A DNA stretch of 46,140 nucleotides from Mesostigma viride (GCA_009746045.1 RPFO01000130.1:1438913-1485052), one strand, 5' to 3'; counted from the stretch's first letter, positions 21,630-31,470 are shown. Numbers and translations are program-made. Notes: generated by a model from the sequence alone, not told the origin.

Positions 21630-21720
21630 AATTAGAAGGTGCAGCACCCGCAGGTCCACCGGTTGGCATCCACTCATTATCAGAAGCTATATTAATTAGA
21701 AGGCGCAGCAACCGCAGGGA
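21630..21720 (+). repeat. copies of the end of exon m
   Basis: AGAAGGTGCAGCACCCGCAG then gtccaccgg keeps a GT donor. The next copy, agaaggcgcagcaaccgcag then gga, has lost it. 'ccactcat' flanks are also duplicated. Confidence 0.8.
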
Positions 21721-22548
21721 ACATGGGTGGCTTTGGCTGTGTGACGGCGACGGCGTGACTACCTATAAAGTTGATGCATTGGCCACGCCTGGGATACAAG
21801 CTAGCTATACATGGCCCATTTCTAGACGCGATATATGGCCTTTGTATTGTCTCCATATTGGCACAGAGAGCTGAGGCGGGAATGTTTTAATTCATATTCT
21901 TAATTAATAGTCTACTACTACTACTAAGTATTCCTTGCTTATCATGGCACAATACGGTATTTCTGGTGCAGGTACACAGATGGCTATCGCCGACTACGAT
22001 ACATTTCTAGTTGACTGCGTAAATGCAGGATAGACTGACTGCAAAACAGGTATTGTGGAGCTAAACAGATATTGTGAAGTTACTGTGATTCAGTTCTTCA
22101 GGTCGCGGGTATGCAGTATGGGGCTGCACCTTCACCAGGTCTCCTTGCCATTATCCCTCTAGTCTACGTGTAAATTGATTCACTTATCAATCCTGCCGTG
22201 CGACCAGTAGGCTTTCAATACTTCTTCCCTGCAGCTTGGCCCCGTTCCGGAAAATGCCCCGTGCCGGACCGTGATCCCAACGTGCTTGTCCCCAAAAATG
22301 GTCACTGACCTTTGAGATTATTGGTCAATGGGCAAAGAGTAGTTGAGGCAGTGACTGTGACTCGTATCAGGCAACACTGCCTGGCCAGGGCGTAGAACCC
22401 TAGACAGCATGGAAGAAGTCAACAGGGCTGCCATCGGAAACATTTTGCAGAGGGTAGATACCAACTCTTAATAGAGGTACTTGATGCATGCGGAATAACC
22501 CACATAGCTGGCTTGGCACACATGGTAGCTACTCTTTGATAACTACAG

Positions 22549-22749
22549 GACTTGCCATGTGTTGTAACCCGATTGGCCTCCATCTCCACCTTGTCTGCTC
22601 GTGATGCCCTGCTTGGATGCCTAATCGCTTTGCCCACTGCCCTTGCGCTGCCTGAGCAGCTGGAGGATTCCACCGTATGGGCCACGCTTATTGCTGCTGT
22701 GATCAAGCTTCTGAACAGCGAAGCTGCCACCTCCAAGGCCGCCTCCTGA
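22549..22749 (+). CDS. possible terminal exon of the helicase gene
   Basis: An open, phase-0 segment follows a possible acceptor (aactacag) and ends at TGA: DLPCVVTRLASISTLSARDA and onwards, ending VWATLIAAVIKLLNSEAATSKAAS. The 'VI.LL..E' ending and phase fit the short alpha-helical tail that ends DExH helicases, but there is no strong motif. It could be an unrelated small ORF. 21586-22548 holds no other recognisable gene. Confidence 0.35.
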   Translation, partial: DLPCVVTRLASISTLSARDALLGCLIALPTALALPEQLEDSTVWATLIAAVIKLLNSEAATSKAAS

Positions 22750-23639
22750 CAGCTGCCCAAGTGCAAACAGGGCCTCCCAGAGAACCACTCAGGGGTGATG
22801 ATTGAGAATGAACTAGACGCATGTCTCAATTCAAAGGCCACGGTGCATATCAATTAGTCAATTAATTGATAAGCACAGGTGACTGCGTCACGAGGGTGCC
22901 AATCGGTGAAGAAAATGGCTTTGTATTTCCAATTTTTAAGTTTCACGCAAAGCTAGGCAAAGGAAGGCCGTGGGTCCGCTGAACAGCGGAAAGGCGACCC
23001 ATAAGGGCGCGGGGCGTTTCTAGACTGGTGCGTTGGGCAGAATTCCCGGGGTGAAAAGCGGATTTTACATCTCATGTTACATTAATTAATTAATGCACAC
23101 GCGACTGCGTCTCGTGAGCATAAGTCCTCATTGGGAGGGGAACATGGGATGGAATGGATGATTCTAGCTATCTAGTTCCTAGTTACAGGGTTGTGGGCAC
23201 CACGGCCCGAATCGCTATGAATATGCCAAAATGGGTCGCACGCGGAGCCCCCGCTTACTTGGGGGTGGTCTCCTTCATCACTACTTGCCATCTATCCTTG
23301 CGAACCATCTGCCTCCATACTACAGACAGACCAGGAGGCTAGCTGCCCGGGTGTGAGCCCGTGCCATCTAGGGTAGCAGATTAAACTAAATTGGAACATA
23401 TCACCGTTGGGAGTACATGTAGCACATATCCCTGATAAGGGGCATTCTGGGCTACTTCCAGCCAGGGTAGGGTGTAAACTACACCTGCTCTGGGGGCACA
23501 AAGTGCACCTGCACCACTATGTATTCCAGCACCTAAGGCGCGGACATAGGGTGGAAGATCATAATGGTTAAACAATGGCTAGGGCATGGCTTCTCAGCAG
23601 AGTGGAGCTCTATGCATAGGCACAAGCTTGGCTAAAGTC
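22750..23639. other. no recognisable gene
   Basis: Mixed sequence with a short attaattaattaatg tract near 23083. The short open frames on both strands carry no family motif. It may include 3' UTR of the LINE fragment to its right. Confidence 0.4.
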
Positions 23640-23689
23640 TTCATGCGTCAGGGTAGCACATGTCCATGCCTAGCCTATCACGGAAAGTC

Positions 23690-24214
23690 CACGGATCGAT
23701 GGTGGCCCGGCCCGGCCCGCGCAGCCCGGCGGGGCACGCCATGTGAGGACAAAACGCCCGAGCCGGCTGGGTGGGCTTGGTGCCAGCTAGTCTACCTGAT
23801 GTGTCTACCTGCATGATCTGTGCGGGCCAGGTGCCCGGCTAGGCCCAGGTGCCTGTGCCTAAAAATGTGGGAAACATATGGCAAATCAGCGTACAAATCC
23901 TCACTGCTAATGTGCAAACCAAAGGGGATAGCCTTGCGCAGCATCTTGGTGACATTGCCGTTGAGCGATCATTTCTCCAGCTCCTGCATCAGCGTCCATG
24001 TCTCGGCGCCGTAGCTATGTAGGCCGGTCAGAATCGTCAGAATGACGACCTCGAAGAGGTCACGCTTGACAATCCAGGGTAGGGCGGGGTTGCTCCACCA
24101 GCGGCAGTGGTCATGGAGTTGCGCCCACGCCATGCCTATCTGGGTCGTCATGTCGTGCTCGCAGCTGGGAAGCCAACTGCCTAGATGCAACTTGAAGCGG
24201 CCTGAATTAATCAC
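23690..24214 (-). pseudogene. LINE reverse-transcriptase C-terminal fragment
   Basis: The minus strand reads CRWWSNPALPWIVKRDLFEV, then VILTILTGLHSYGAETWTLM, then QELEK, an in-frame stop, and SLNGNVTKMLRKAI; further on HIFRHRHLGLAGHLART. 'k..lf..vv...llyG.EtW' followed by 'R..R.l.laGHl.R' is the characteristic region after the RT domain in non-LTR retrotransposons. The stop and a later frame change show it is dead. The catalytic RT core is absent. Confidence 0.75.
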
Positions 24215-24280
24215 ATTATGTAATGTAATGTAATGAATTAATGTAGATTATTAATTAATCACGGAAAGTCCACGGATGGC
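24212..24280. repeat. AT-rich (taatg)n junction and duplicated 19-mer
   Basis: 'atgtaatgtaatgtaatgaa' then ttaatg separates the two LINE segments. The word TCACGGAAAGTCCACGGAT occurs here (about 24259) and again at about 23680. Confidence 0.7.
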
Positions 24281-24770
24281 GGCCCACACTCACTTGCCGA
24301 GGAGCTGCGCGGCCCAGCGTTTCTGGGGAAGATCAGCTCCAGGACCGTGTTGTCATTGAACGGGCCATTCGGCTGCCAGGCCCTCTGAGCCTGCTCGTTG
24401 TCACCATGGCATCCATGCACGACAAACGCCTCGTGCTGGGAGCACGTCGTCTGCTCCAGCTCGGCGACTTCAGCCTCGACGAGGCCGGACTACACGTCGG
24501 CTCAACTGAAGGCGAGGAGCGCGGTGTGGAACAGCACCATCGTCCAGGAGACCAGGAAGCTCGAGACCAAGGGTAAGCGCATTAAGATGCGTCTGCTTCA
24601 GGATGGCTCCTTTGCAGCATTCTTTGATGGTACCCAGATTTCTGGTGTTCAGATTAACACCCCCGGAGCACGGGAGCAGAGTCTCGTCAGGTGTCTAGCA
24701 AGAAGGGTGCTGCCTCTGGTGGTGCCAGTAGGTAGACAACCTTCCTCGTCGGCTCGCGGCTAACAGGCTT
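24280..24770 (+). pseudogene. possible LINE ORF1 remnant
   Basis: The open frame 24398-24763 includes LKARSAVWNSTIVQETRKLE and then GKRIKMRLLQDGSFAAFFDG. Its position immediately 5' of an endonuclease ORF, and a basic segment loosely like the C-terminal domain of ORF1 proteins, suggest ORF1. No zinc knuckle is seen and the frame breaks after ~120 residues. Confidence 0.35.
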
Positions 24771-24932
24771 CGGGGACAGCCTCTAAACAGTCCCGCTCCA
24801 CTACCATGCCTCGACCTAGCCGTCGGGTGATAGCCATGGTGGTGCCGGTATTTCGGGCTACAACCTCATCTGTCAACTGTCAGATTCGTAAAACCCAACG
24901 CGTGCTAGATTACCTACGCCTCGGCGTTCAAT

Positions 24933-26408
24933 GTGCCATCAGCCCCACCCCCGAATACCCCGAGCAAGCGGCAGGCTCGCATCCTACGCTTGCAGGACAA
25001 AATCAATGCGATGAAAAGCACTATTACCTCCGTTTCCACCCCCTCCATTTCATCCCCACCCCCACCTCCCGCTGCATCCACCCCCATCATCCATCACCGT
25101 TCTCCCCTGTTGGGCCAGCAGGCATCCTTGGCCCTTGCCACCTTCACTACACGCACATCATTGCTAGCAGACGACGGCCATAGCTACCGGGTAGAAGAGC
25201 TAGTTGCCTTCTGCATAGCCCATCGTGTGTCTATTCTAGGCGTGCAAGAGCATCGCCGCTCGGTGCCACTTGGCATGGTGAGCACTGATCGCCTGGCGGG
25301 TGGCTGGCGGTTTTACTTCGCTGGCAGCGGTACGTCAGGCCAAGGTGGTGTTGGTCTTTTGTGTTCGCCGCTGGCAGTTGCTAGCCTCAGCACGCTGAAG
25401 TTTCTAACCCCACGCCTTATGGTAGCACATTTCTCCTCCGTCGAGGGGCGGTCTAAACACCACCTCACGGTGGGGGTGGGCTACGCACCCCATAGTGGTC
25501 TACCTGAGTTGGAACGCCAGAAGTTCTTCGAGGACTTGCATAGCCTTGAGGGGGCCACCCCGGCCCGCCACTTTTTGGTTATGCTGCTCGACGCCAATGC
25601 CACGCTCCCCGTGGGCACTGCTGGCAGTCGCTTTGCGCCTGCTGACACGGCTGCTAACGACAACACTCCCCTGTTTTCTGCCTTTTTGCGGGATAGCGGG
25701 ATGGTTGCTGTCAACTGCCACTTCCAACGTCCCTCACAGGACTTGATCACTTTTCGTGGCCCTAACAGCCGTCAGGCCTGTCTGGACTACGTGGTGGTAC
25801 GGCAGCTCAGGTGCACCTCGGTTCTGGACACCCGAGTGTTTGACACGCCCACGGTGTGCTCTGACCACCAGTTGGTGCGCGCAACCATTCGGCTCCGGTT
25901 CCACGTCCCCAAGCGCCGCGCCCCAGAGGCCCGCCCTGACTGGTCTGCTCTACGCCCGGTCCGGGGAGATCCTGAGGACTGGACGGACGCCGAGCACGCG
26001 CGGAACTGGTGCCGACTGGAGTACCTGTCGGCCTTGGACGCCCGGGCGGACGTCGACGAGCTGGACAAGGGCGCCCCCAACGCCGCCATTTTTGCGGGCT
26101 TTTCGGCCCGTGCCCCGTTGCTGGCGGCCCGACACCTGCCGGTCATGCCCCGCCGCCGCCCCGGCCCGCTCTACCGCCAGGACCCCAAGGTCTTGGCCGC
26201 CCGGCACCGCCTCAAGCGTAACCGGGACCCGCTGCAGAAACCGGTGCTCAAGGCCGCCCTCGTGGAGGCCTACGAGCACGCCCAGGACGCGGAGGCGGCC
26301 CAGTGCGTCGCAGATGCCAAGGCCTGCCAGGCTCGCAACCAGGGCAAGGACATGTGGTACCACCTCGACCAGCTCGGCCGCCGGCGGCAGCGCACCCCGG
26401 CCGGGCCC
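24933..26408 (+). pseudogene. LINE ORF2 N-terminus: APE-type endonuclease domain, RT missing
   Basis: After a Pro/Ser-rich leader the frame enters an endonuclease/exonuclease/phosphatase fold: VEELVAFCIAHRVSILGVQE (catalytic Glu in 'QEHRR'), YAPHSG...ERQKFFEDL, FLVMLLDANATLPVG (catalytic D-x-N), LITFRGPNSRQACLDYVVV and VCSDHQLVRA (SDH). This enzyme nicks target DNA to prime reverse transcription. A linker rich in Ala/Arg follows (to about 26408), then the sequence leaves the element before any RT motif. Loss of the 3' part is unusual, since LINE copies normally lose the 5' end. Confidence 0.8.
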
Positions 26409-26427
26409 ACTTCGAATGTTCCGAAAA

Positions 26428-26549
26428 GTGTGACACTTTTCGTCGTTTTTTTAACTTCGTAACAAACTACTCTTTCCCGCCGGGCCGCGTGTGACACTTT
26501 TTGTCGTTTTTTTAATTTCGTGACTAACTACTCTTTCCCGTCGGTCCGC
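26428..26549. repeat. 61-bp tandem duplication
   Basis: Two copies (26428-26488, 26489-26549) of a unit starting GTGTGACACTTTTCGTCG with about 6 differences. It directly abuts the broken end of the LINE endonuclease ORF. 26550-26836 holds no gene; it includes a perfect palindrome GTGGGTATACCCAC at 26714-26727. Confidence 0.85.
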
Positions 26550-26836
26550 GTGCGCTTTTTGATTGCCTGCAGGTGGCACCAAATTTTCGACCGGAGTGTT
26601 TCGGCATTACAAGTTTCTGGATACCCTGATGGATTGGTACATTCCTAGTCGACTAGAGGACCATGTTGAGAAGAGTTAATCGACGAAGCTAGTAGTACTT
26701 TCAACCATCAAATGGTGGGTATACCCACCCCCATAATTTTATTGAATCGATTAATAATGCAAATTTACACATTTGACCAACGCAAAATGTTGCATGGAAT
26801 TAATCATCGATTATATTTGCCAAATGGGACCGGCAT

Positions 26837-27311
26837 TCACTTTTCCTGGAGAAATGACCCCCATCCATCGATCTCAATGTCACGAAACTTGTACGCTCCC
26901 TTGTACAAGTCCCCCACGAAATTTGGAGGCTCGTTGGAAAATTGTTTGGGGGCCCATACGGCCCCACCTATTTCCGCCGCATTCAAGAACTCATGCTGGG
27001 CCTCAGCCCGGAGGCGCACAGCCGAGACATTGGGCGAAATTTCCGTGCCCTCCTTCTGGAGGCATTGCACCACCCTGGCCTTACCCGGAACACGGGGGGC
27101 AGGCGCCAAATCCGAATCTGGGGGCATCAGGTCGATCATCCCGTTTCCGAACGCAATGACACCTGAACCCCAACCTCCAAACGGTCCCCGCAGGGAGCGT
27201 GGGAAGTCGTGGGGGGGGAGTCGATTTCAACAAACATGTTGGCCGCATGCTCCTTTTTATCGACATGCACATATGTATGCTGCGAACCAAAAACATCGGC
27301 ACGCTCCATCG
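26837..27311 (-). CDS. unrecognised small protein gene (one homopolymer frameshift)
   Basis: The ATG at 27311-27309 opens MERADVFGSQHTYVHVDKKE then HAANMFVEIDSPP. The frame shifts within a C8 run (G8 on the + strand, 27211-27218) and continues smoothly as FPRSLRGPFGGWGSGVIAFG, NGMIDLMPPDSDLAPAPRVP, then ...VWAPKQFSNEPPNFVGDLYK and IEIDGWGSFLQEK-stop. The total is about 160 residues, with no motif I recognise. It is on the same strand as, and downstream of, the transposase gene, so it may be an accessory gene of the same transposon (inference). Confidence 0.45.
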
Positions 27312-27383
27312 TAAAAGTGAGTTTGATGGCTAAGTTGCGTGTGAGAAAATGATTTCAGCAAAGCCCGGTCCGGACTGTCGTAT

Positions 27384-27405
27384 GGGTGGCGCTGCGGAGC
27401 AACCC
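27384..27405. repeat. GC-rich 22-bp imperfect palindrome
   Basis: GGGTGGCGCTGCGGAGCAAC plus cc, a member of the GGGT-GCGCTGCAG-ACCC family (see findings), upstream of the small gene. The remainder of 27312-27801 has no recognisable gene. Confidence 0.7.
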
Positions 27406-27801
27406 CTCTATTCCTTGTGGTTGAAGGGGACAACCTTCCAATCACAATTCGTAACTAGTCCGGTTACAAGCAAGGTACTTTGGCACTTTCGGAGCGAATT
27501 TGTGTTTTAAGACATCTACCAAAGAGGCCTTAGTACAGTAACATTGTTGTGACATTCGAAATTAGTACGAACCAATTTGCAGAAAACAAGGGACGGAAAG
27601 TCCTACCGAGCAACTACATATTTGAGTGACGACATGATTTTTAGGTCAAACCAAATTATAAATTTGTCATTCGAAAAAATTATTGTACAAGTTAAATAAA
27701 ATACTCGCCATTTCGACACGGAAATATACTGAAATTTGTCACTACCGATGCTAACAATGTTCCCAGCCACTTGTCATCTATTCTAATATATGAAAAAACA
27801 G

Positions 27802-27925
27802 TTCTATTCCCACTATTACCAATCCACCAACATTTGATTAAAACAATAAGTGGGCAATTACAGAACCCATGAGTGAGCCTGCCACGCTGCACCCATTTCA
27901 TGATTGATTGTAGTTCTCGTTACCC
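27802..27925 (-). repeat. B2 repeat (124 bp)
   Basis: Same as 28221-28344 over 124 bp, starting (+ strand) TTCTATTCCCACTATTACCA and ending ctcgttaccc. Confidence 0.92.
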
Positions 27926-27960
27926 TAGAAACAAACACAAGAAGAGGGAGGGAGGGCGGG

Positions 27961-28224
27961 ACAAGAAAAAGAGACCTAGAACATCGTGCAAATGGCACTT
28001 TAGGGCGGCGTAGCCCGGGCTCGCCTCATGAGCCGTCAGCAACAATAACTTAATTGCTACTTAACTTAACGAACTAGAAATGGCCATACAAAACTGGCCA
28101 ACTAATTCTAACTCATGGAACCGGTCCAGCCCAAGGCCCACCGTCCCGTAGTACCACTCATGTCACATAGCGGCGTTCATTCTCATCTGTTATAAAGAAA
28201 CTACGTTCAGAGAACACCGATTCT
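27961..28224 (-). repeat. A2 repeat (264 bp)
   Basis: Same as 29347-29605 apart from a 5-bp difference (tgtca present here only). It contains the palindrome AGCCCGGGCT. Confidence 0.92.
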
Positions 28225-28344
28225 ATTCCCACTATTACCAATCCACCAACATTTGATTAAAACAATAAGTGGGCAATTACAGAACCCATGAGTGAGCCTG
28301 CCACGCTGCACCCATTTCATGATTGATTGTAGTTCTCGTTACCC
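28221..28344 (-). repeat. B1 repeat (124 bp)
   Basis: Partner of B2. It abuts A2, sharing the four bases ttct. Confidence 0.92.
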
Positions 28345-29136
28345 AACCCCCCTTTCCTGGTGCTTTATCTCCAAAGCTCCGCCAACCACTTTCGCTCAGT
28401 GGCTCTCGAGGCTGCCCTGCCGCAACGGTCACGACCATTACAATCGCCGGCGGCTGTAGCGAGCCTCATGCACGATAACCCTTCGCAGGGCCCCCCCAGC
28501 CTTCCACCCTCGGCCAGTAAAAGAGGGTGTTGAATGTGCACGCAAAGACAAGGAAGAAGACGCCTCGTTTAACGATCACGGACCTCCCTCAAAGGCCAGT
28601 GCCGCCCTAACGTGACGACAACTTGTAGGACATCACCCGATGCCACCATATCTCGATTACTGTCAACGTTGTCACCTGGGGGAGTAACTTTCCATATTTC
28701 AGGTTTTAGTTGATGAGCAGGCTCTCATCACACACCCCAGCGGCCGATAAAGCGCAAGCGCAACTGGGCCGGCCAAAATATTTGGTCCTGCCCGGCCCAG
28801 GTCCGTCTGTTAAACTGGCCCCTTAAGTCTCGGTCTGAATCGAAATATTGCATAATTCCGGATTTCGTCCCCACCACATTCCCGAGACCTCACGCACCCA
28901 TAAGAGCGGATGCTGGTAAATATTTTTCTACTTACGCGAGGGCCGACAGACTTGTCGTCCATCACAATGCCCACTAAAAGTAACCCGACCACCCTTCCTT
29001 CGGCAGTCAGCAGTCAGGAACTGCAACCCTGCTGCGACATTCCGCAGCAAAGCGGTAGGCACTGCAGCGTGGCACGGAAATCTTACTCATGGTTTCAGAG
29101 TTCCGTACAGGTGCCACGCACAGGCAAACGCGAAGT

Positions 29137-29226
29137 ATTTTATAGTCTCTCGTCGGCCAAGAACCCAGCTGCGGGGAGAAAACCGACGAGGGTAATTTTA
29201 ATTTCTTTTTCACAGTCACGTGACTG
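29137..29226 (-). promoter_or_regulatory. promoter-like pair: G-box palindrome and TATA motif
   Basis: The perfect palindrome CAGTCACGTGACTG (29213-29226) has a CACGTG core. On the minus strand ctataaaat follows at 29145-29137. It lies near the 5' side of the element's internal region. A short ORF starting MSKISVPRCS lies downstream. The role is inferred from motifs only. Confidence 0.3.
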
Positions 29227-29346
29227 TTCAAGCTATGTCAGTCACGCGCCATCTCTAATCGGCCACCGCCAGCCAAAAGGCTGACGCGATTAGGGCAGCA
29301 TTAAATTTCTTGTAATCCGCCATACCCATACCCCATACATCCGATT

Positions 29347-29605
29347 ACAAGAAAAAGAGACCTAGAACATCGTGCAAATGGCACTTTAGGGCGGCGTAGC
29401 CCGGGCTCGCCTCATGAGCCGTCAGCAACAATAACTTAATTGCTACTTAACTTAACGAACTAGAAATGGCCATACAAAACTGGCCAACTAATTCTAACTC
29501 ATGGAACCGGTCCAGCCCAAGGCCCACCGTCCCGTAGTACCACTCACATAGCGGCGTTCATTCTCATCTGTTATAAAGAAACTACGTTCAGAGAACACCG
29601 ATTCT
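29347..29605 (-). repeat. A1 repeat (259 bp)
   Basis: Left terminal repeat (minus-strand sense) of the small YR-type element. Partner of 27961-28224. Confidence 0.92.
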
Positions 29606-29684
29606 CCAAAAATATATAAACACGAATAAACACTGTCCAAACCGTAGGCGAATAAAGCCCAGGCTTAAAGATCCCGGATCGGTA

Positions 29685-29708
29685 GGGGTGGCGCTGCGGA
29701 GCGTCCCC
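29685..29708. repeat. GC-rich imperfect palindrome
   Basis: GGGGTGGCGCTGCGGAGCGT then cccc, just after the stop codon of the transposase gene. Same family as 27384-27405. Confidence 0.7.
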
Positions 29709-29714
29709 GAAAGT

Positions 29715-30458
29715 TTAAGCCGGTGGCAGCCCCTCCGGGGCTTGCTGGTTGCGTACAAGAGCGGTTAGCCACGCGTCAAGCTCCTTGCTCATATTAACGT
29801 AGGCTTGCCTTTGGTTGCCAAGGACCATGCACTGGAGCGGAAGAGCAGCGGAGATGCACAGATAGCAATCGACCAGGTCGGCTGGGCGGGACTCCGGCCA
29901 ATCAGCCAAATCCAGAGTAAAATGCAGGGGGTCATGCATATCTCGCTTCCACAGCCGAACCGCAAGAACTGCGTGGCCGGGCAAGAAAATCTCCTTCTGC
30001 CGTCCGTTTTGTCCCTCAACCAACCTAACCTCCTCCTTCTCCAGCACTGAGGCCTCCCTCACCACCTGCATCACCCAGAAAGGGTGGGCGGAATTGTGGT
30101 TCACGTCCTCTCTGTCTGACGGAACTGCGATGTAATCATACATGCGCATCTGCCTGCCAATGGCATCCCTTTGATCCTTCAGCAGTTCCGCCCGCGTCAG
30201 CTGGCGAACCGGAGGGATGGGCTGCGTTGGCGGCATCAGGCGGAAAGTTTTCATTGTTTGGCCCTCATCGTTAAATTCCTCGATATGTGTCCACTCGGTC
30301 CGGCACTCCTCCCACCTGTTAGCTAGGCAGGCTGGGCAGTAGCACGAAAAACGCCTCATCATCAGGAGCCCCGGGTCAGACTTGTCCAGGCGCCACCAGT
30401 GCGCTTGCTTGATGGCCTCGACACGCGTCGGTATCATACGGGCGCCGGAGTCGAGGTC
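29715..30458 (-). CDS. transposase-like gene, last exon (Cys-rich C-terminus)
   Basis: Continues in phase from the preceding exon (acceptor ttattgcag, first residues DLDSGARMIPTRVEAIKQ). Within about 50 residues it has FSCYCPACLANRWEEC, a C-x-C-x2-C-x7-C cluster probably binding zinc. Known relatives have a comparable 'sCfC..C' segment after the catalytic domain. The remaining ~200 residues are hydrophilic and unassigned. The stop lies at 29715. Confidence 0.6.
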   Translation of the reverse strand, partial: DLDSGARMIPTRVEAIKQAHWWRLDKSDPGLLMMRRFSCYCPACLANRWEECRTEWTHIEEFNDEGQTMKTFRLMPPTQPIPPVRQLTRAELLKDQRDAIGRQMRMYDYIAVPSDREDVNHNSAHPFWVMQVVREASVLEKEEVRLVEGQNGRQKEIFLPGHAVLAVRLWKRDMHDPLHFTLDLADWPESRPADLVDCYLCISAALPLQCMVLGNQRQAYVNMSKELDAWLTALVRNQQAPEGLPPA

Positions 30459-30521
30459 CTGCAATAAGGTAGAATGTCAGAAACGGAAAGTTCGTATGTG
30501 TCAATAGATCAAGTACACATC

Positions 30522-30547
30522 AAGGGTCACTCTGCAGAGATACCCCT
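30522..30547. repeat. intronic palindrome (TCACTCTGCAGAGAT core)
   Basis: Reads aagggtcactctgcagagat then acccctt. A second copy is at 30641-30664 (aaggtcactctgcagagata then cctt). Both are in the 237-bp transposase intron 30459-30695. Confidence 0.8.
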
Positions 30548-30640
30548 TTAAAAGTGCTTTGCATGCATTTTTCCCTATATAAGACGCTAATTCATACCAG
30601 TTCTTTTAGCATTATCATATAATAAAATGCAAATGGGCAA

Positions 30641-30664
30641 AAGGTCACTCTGCAGAGATACCTT
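30641..30664. repeat. intronic palindrome, second copy
   Basis: Near-copy of 30522-30547 with arms aaggt/acctt around CTCTGCAGAG. Confidence 0.8.
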
Positions 30665-30695
30665 AATCAAGTTAAAGAAAAATTGAGTTTCGCAC

Positions 30696-31470
30696 CTCAG
30701 GAAAATGAAAGAAATGACGGTGGACGCCCTCTGCCCGAGCGCGGGCCGACTCCCTGCTCGTGGTTTTGCCACCTTCCCAGCTGTCCCGCATGTACTTGAC
30801 GATCTGGCGCCCTGTAACGATGCCCTGGTTCTCAGGAATGCATTGCATGTTTCTCACAATGCACTTGAACTTCGCTCCCTGACCATCCACCTCCCCCTTC
30901 CCGTGCTGCTCACCCAAGTAGTGGTACTCGAAGGATTCCAAGTCGGGATCCTGCATGAGGAGGCGGAAGACGGCGTTAACCACGTACTTGGACTTGAACT
31001 GGGATGAGCAGTTGTCAGAGCACATGAACATCCTCTTCACCCCCACACCAAGTCCGCGCAGGGTTTCCATGATTGTCCTCAGCGCGTAGACGAGCGCCCG
31101 CTCTCCCCGCTTCATCTTGGCTTCCCCGAGAAAAAAGAACGTTCGCTTTGCCATCGCACCATTGTGCAAATATCGCACGATCATGGGCATGAGGACAAAG
31201 CTCGTCTTGTGAAAGTACTGCGACTGCAGTTGGACGTAGTTGTTGTTCTCGTAATTCTCGGCCCAATCTCCATGCACGAGCACATCCCCCTCAGTCATGT
31301 TCCTCTCCCGGTCCTTGATCGTTGCCGACTGCCACCATGACGTAAAGCAGTGGTTGGTAAAGTCCTCCCAACTCTCGATTATCGCCAGCCTCACTCTGCG
31401 CGGGCGTTGACCTCATCGTTTCCTGTACGGGCCGCTTGACCTTCTCCGGGACCCGCCGATCGGTCGCGTC
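30696..31470 (-). CDS. transposase-like gene, exon with DDE-like catalytic core
   Basis: The acceptor is gttaaaacag and the donor follows HFFHFPE. Three conserved blocks are visible: VLVHGDWAENYENNNYVQLQ (Asp at 31268-31266), MFMCSDNCSSQFKSKYV (Asp at 31016-31014) and LGEQHGKGEVDGQGAKFK. From memory these match the 'DFAENY / SDG..QFK / HGKG..DG' blocks of a widespread but poorly named family of eukaryotic transposase-like proteins with an RNase H-type fold. A frame change between DATDRRVPEKVKRPVQETM and RLAIIESWEDF (about 31400-31420) breaks the exon, as a small indel or an unrecognised intron. Confidence 0.65.

Larger units (their letters stand above)
23640..26410. mobile_element. rearranged LINE remnant (inverted 5' part + 3' part)
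   Basis: Read on the minus strand the order is: inverted ORF1-endonuclease segment (26410 to 24280), AT-rich junction, then sense RT C-terminus (24214 to 23690). This is the layout left by twin priming with an internal deletion of the RT core. Two independent insertions are the alternative. Confidence 0.5.
27802..29605 (-). mobile_element. non-autonomous tyrosine-recombinase-type retroelement with split direct repeats
   Basis: On the minus strand the order is A1 (29605-29347), internal ~1.0 kb, B1 (28344-28221), A2 (28224-27961), 35-bp spacer, B2 (27925-27802). A1/A2 and B1/B2 are near-identical pairs. This A-internal-B-A-B arrangement is the defining split-direct-repeat structure of Ngaro/PAT-like YR retrotransposons. 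No RT or recombinase is encoded. The A repeat starts AGAATCGGTGTTCTCTGAAC, matching the start of the 436-bp repeat of the large element (AGAATCGTGGTTCTCTGAAC), so the latter may mobilise it. Confidence 0.82.

Noticed and set aside
24806-25183. Alternative start frame for the endonuclease ORF (MPRPSRRVIAMVVPV...)
   Set aside because: It is in a different frame from the endonuclease motifs and would need a frameshift; it may be LINE 5' sequence but there is no supporting motif.
25481-26497. Long antisense and alternative-frame ORFs over the LINE endonuclease
   Set aside because: Shadows of a GC-rich coding frame; only the frame with the E, D-x-N and SDH motifs is meaningful.
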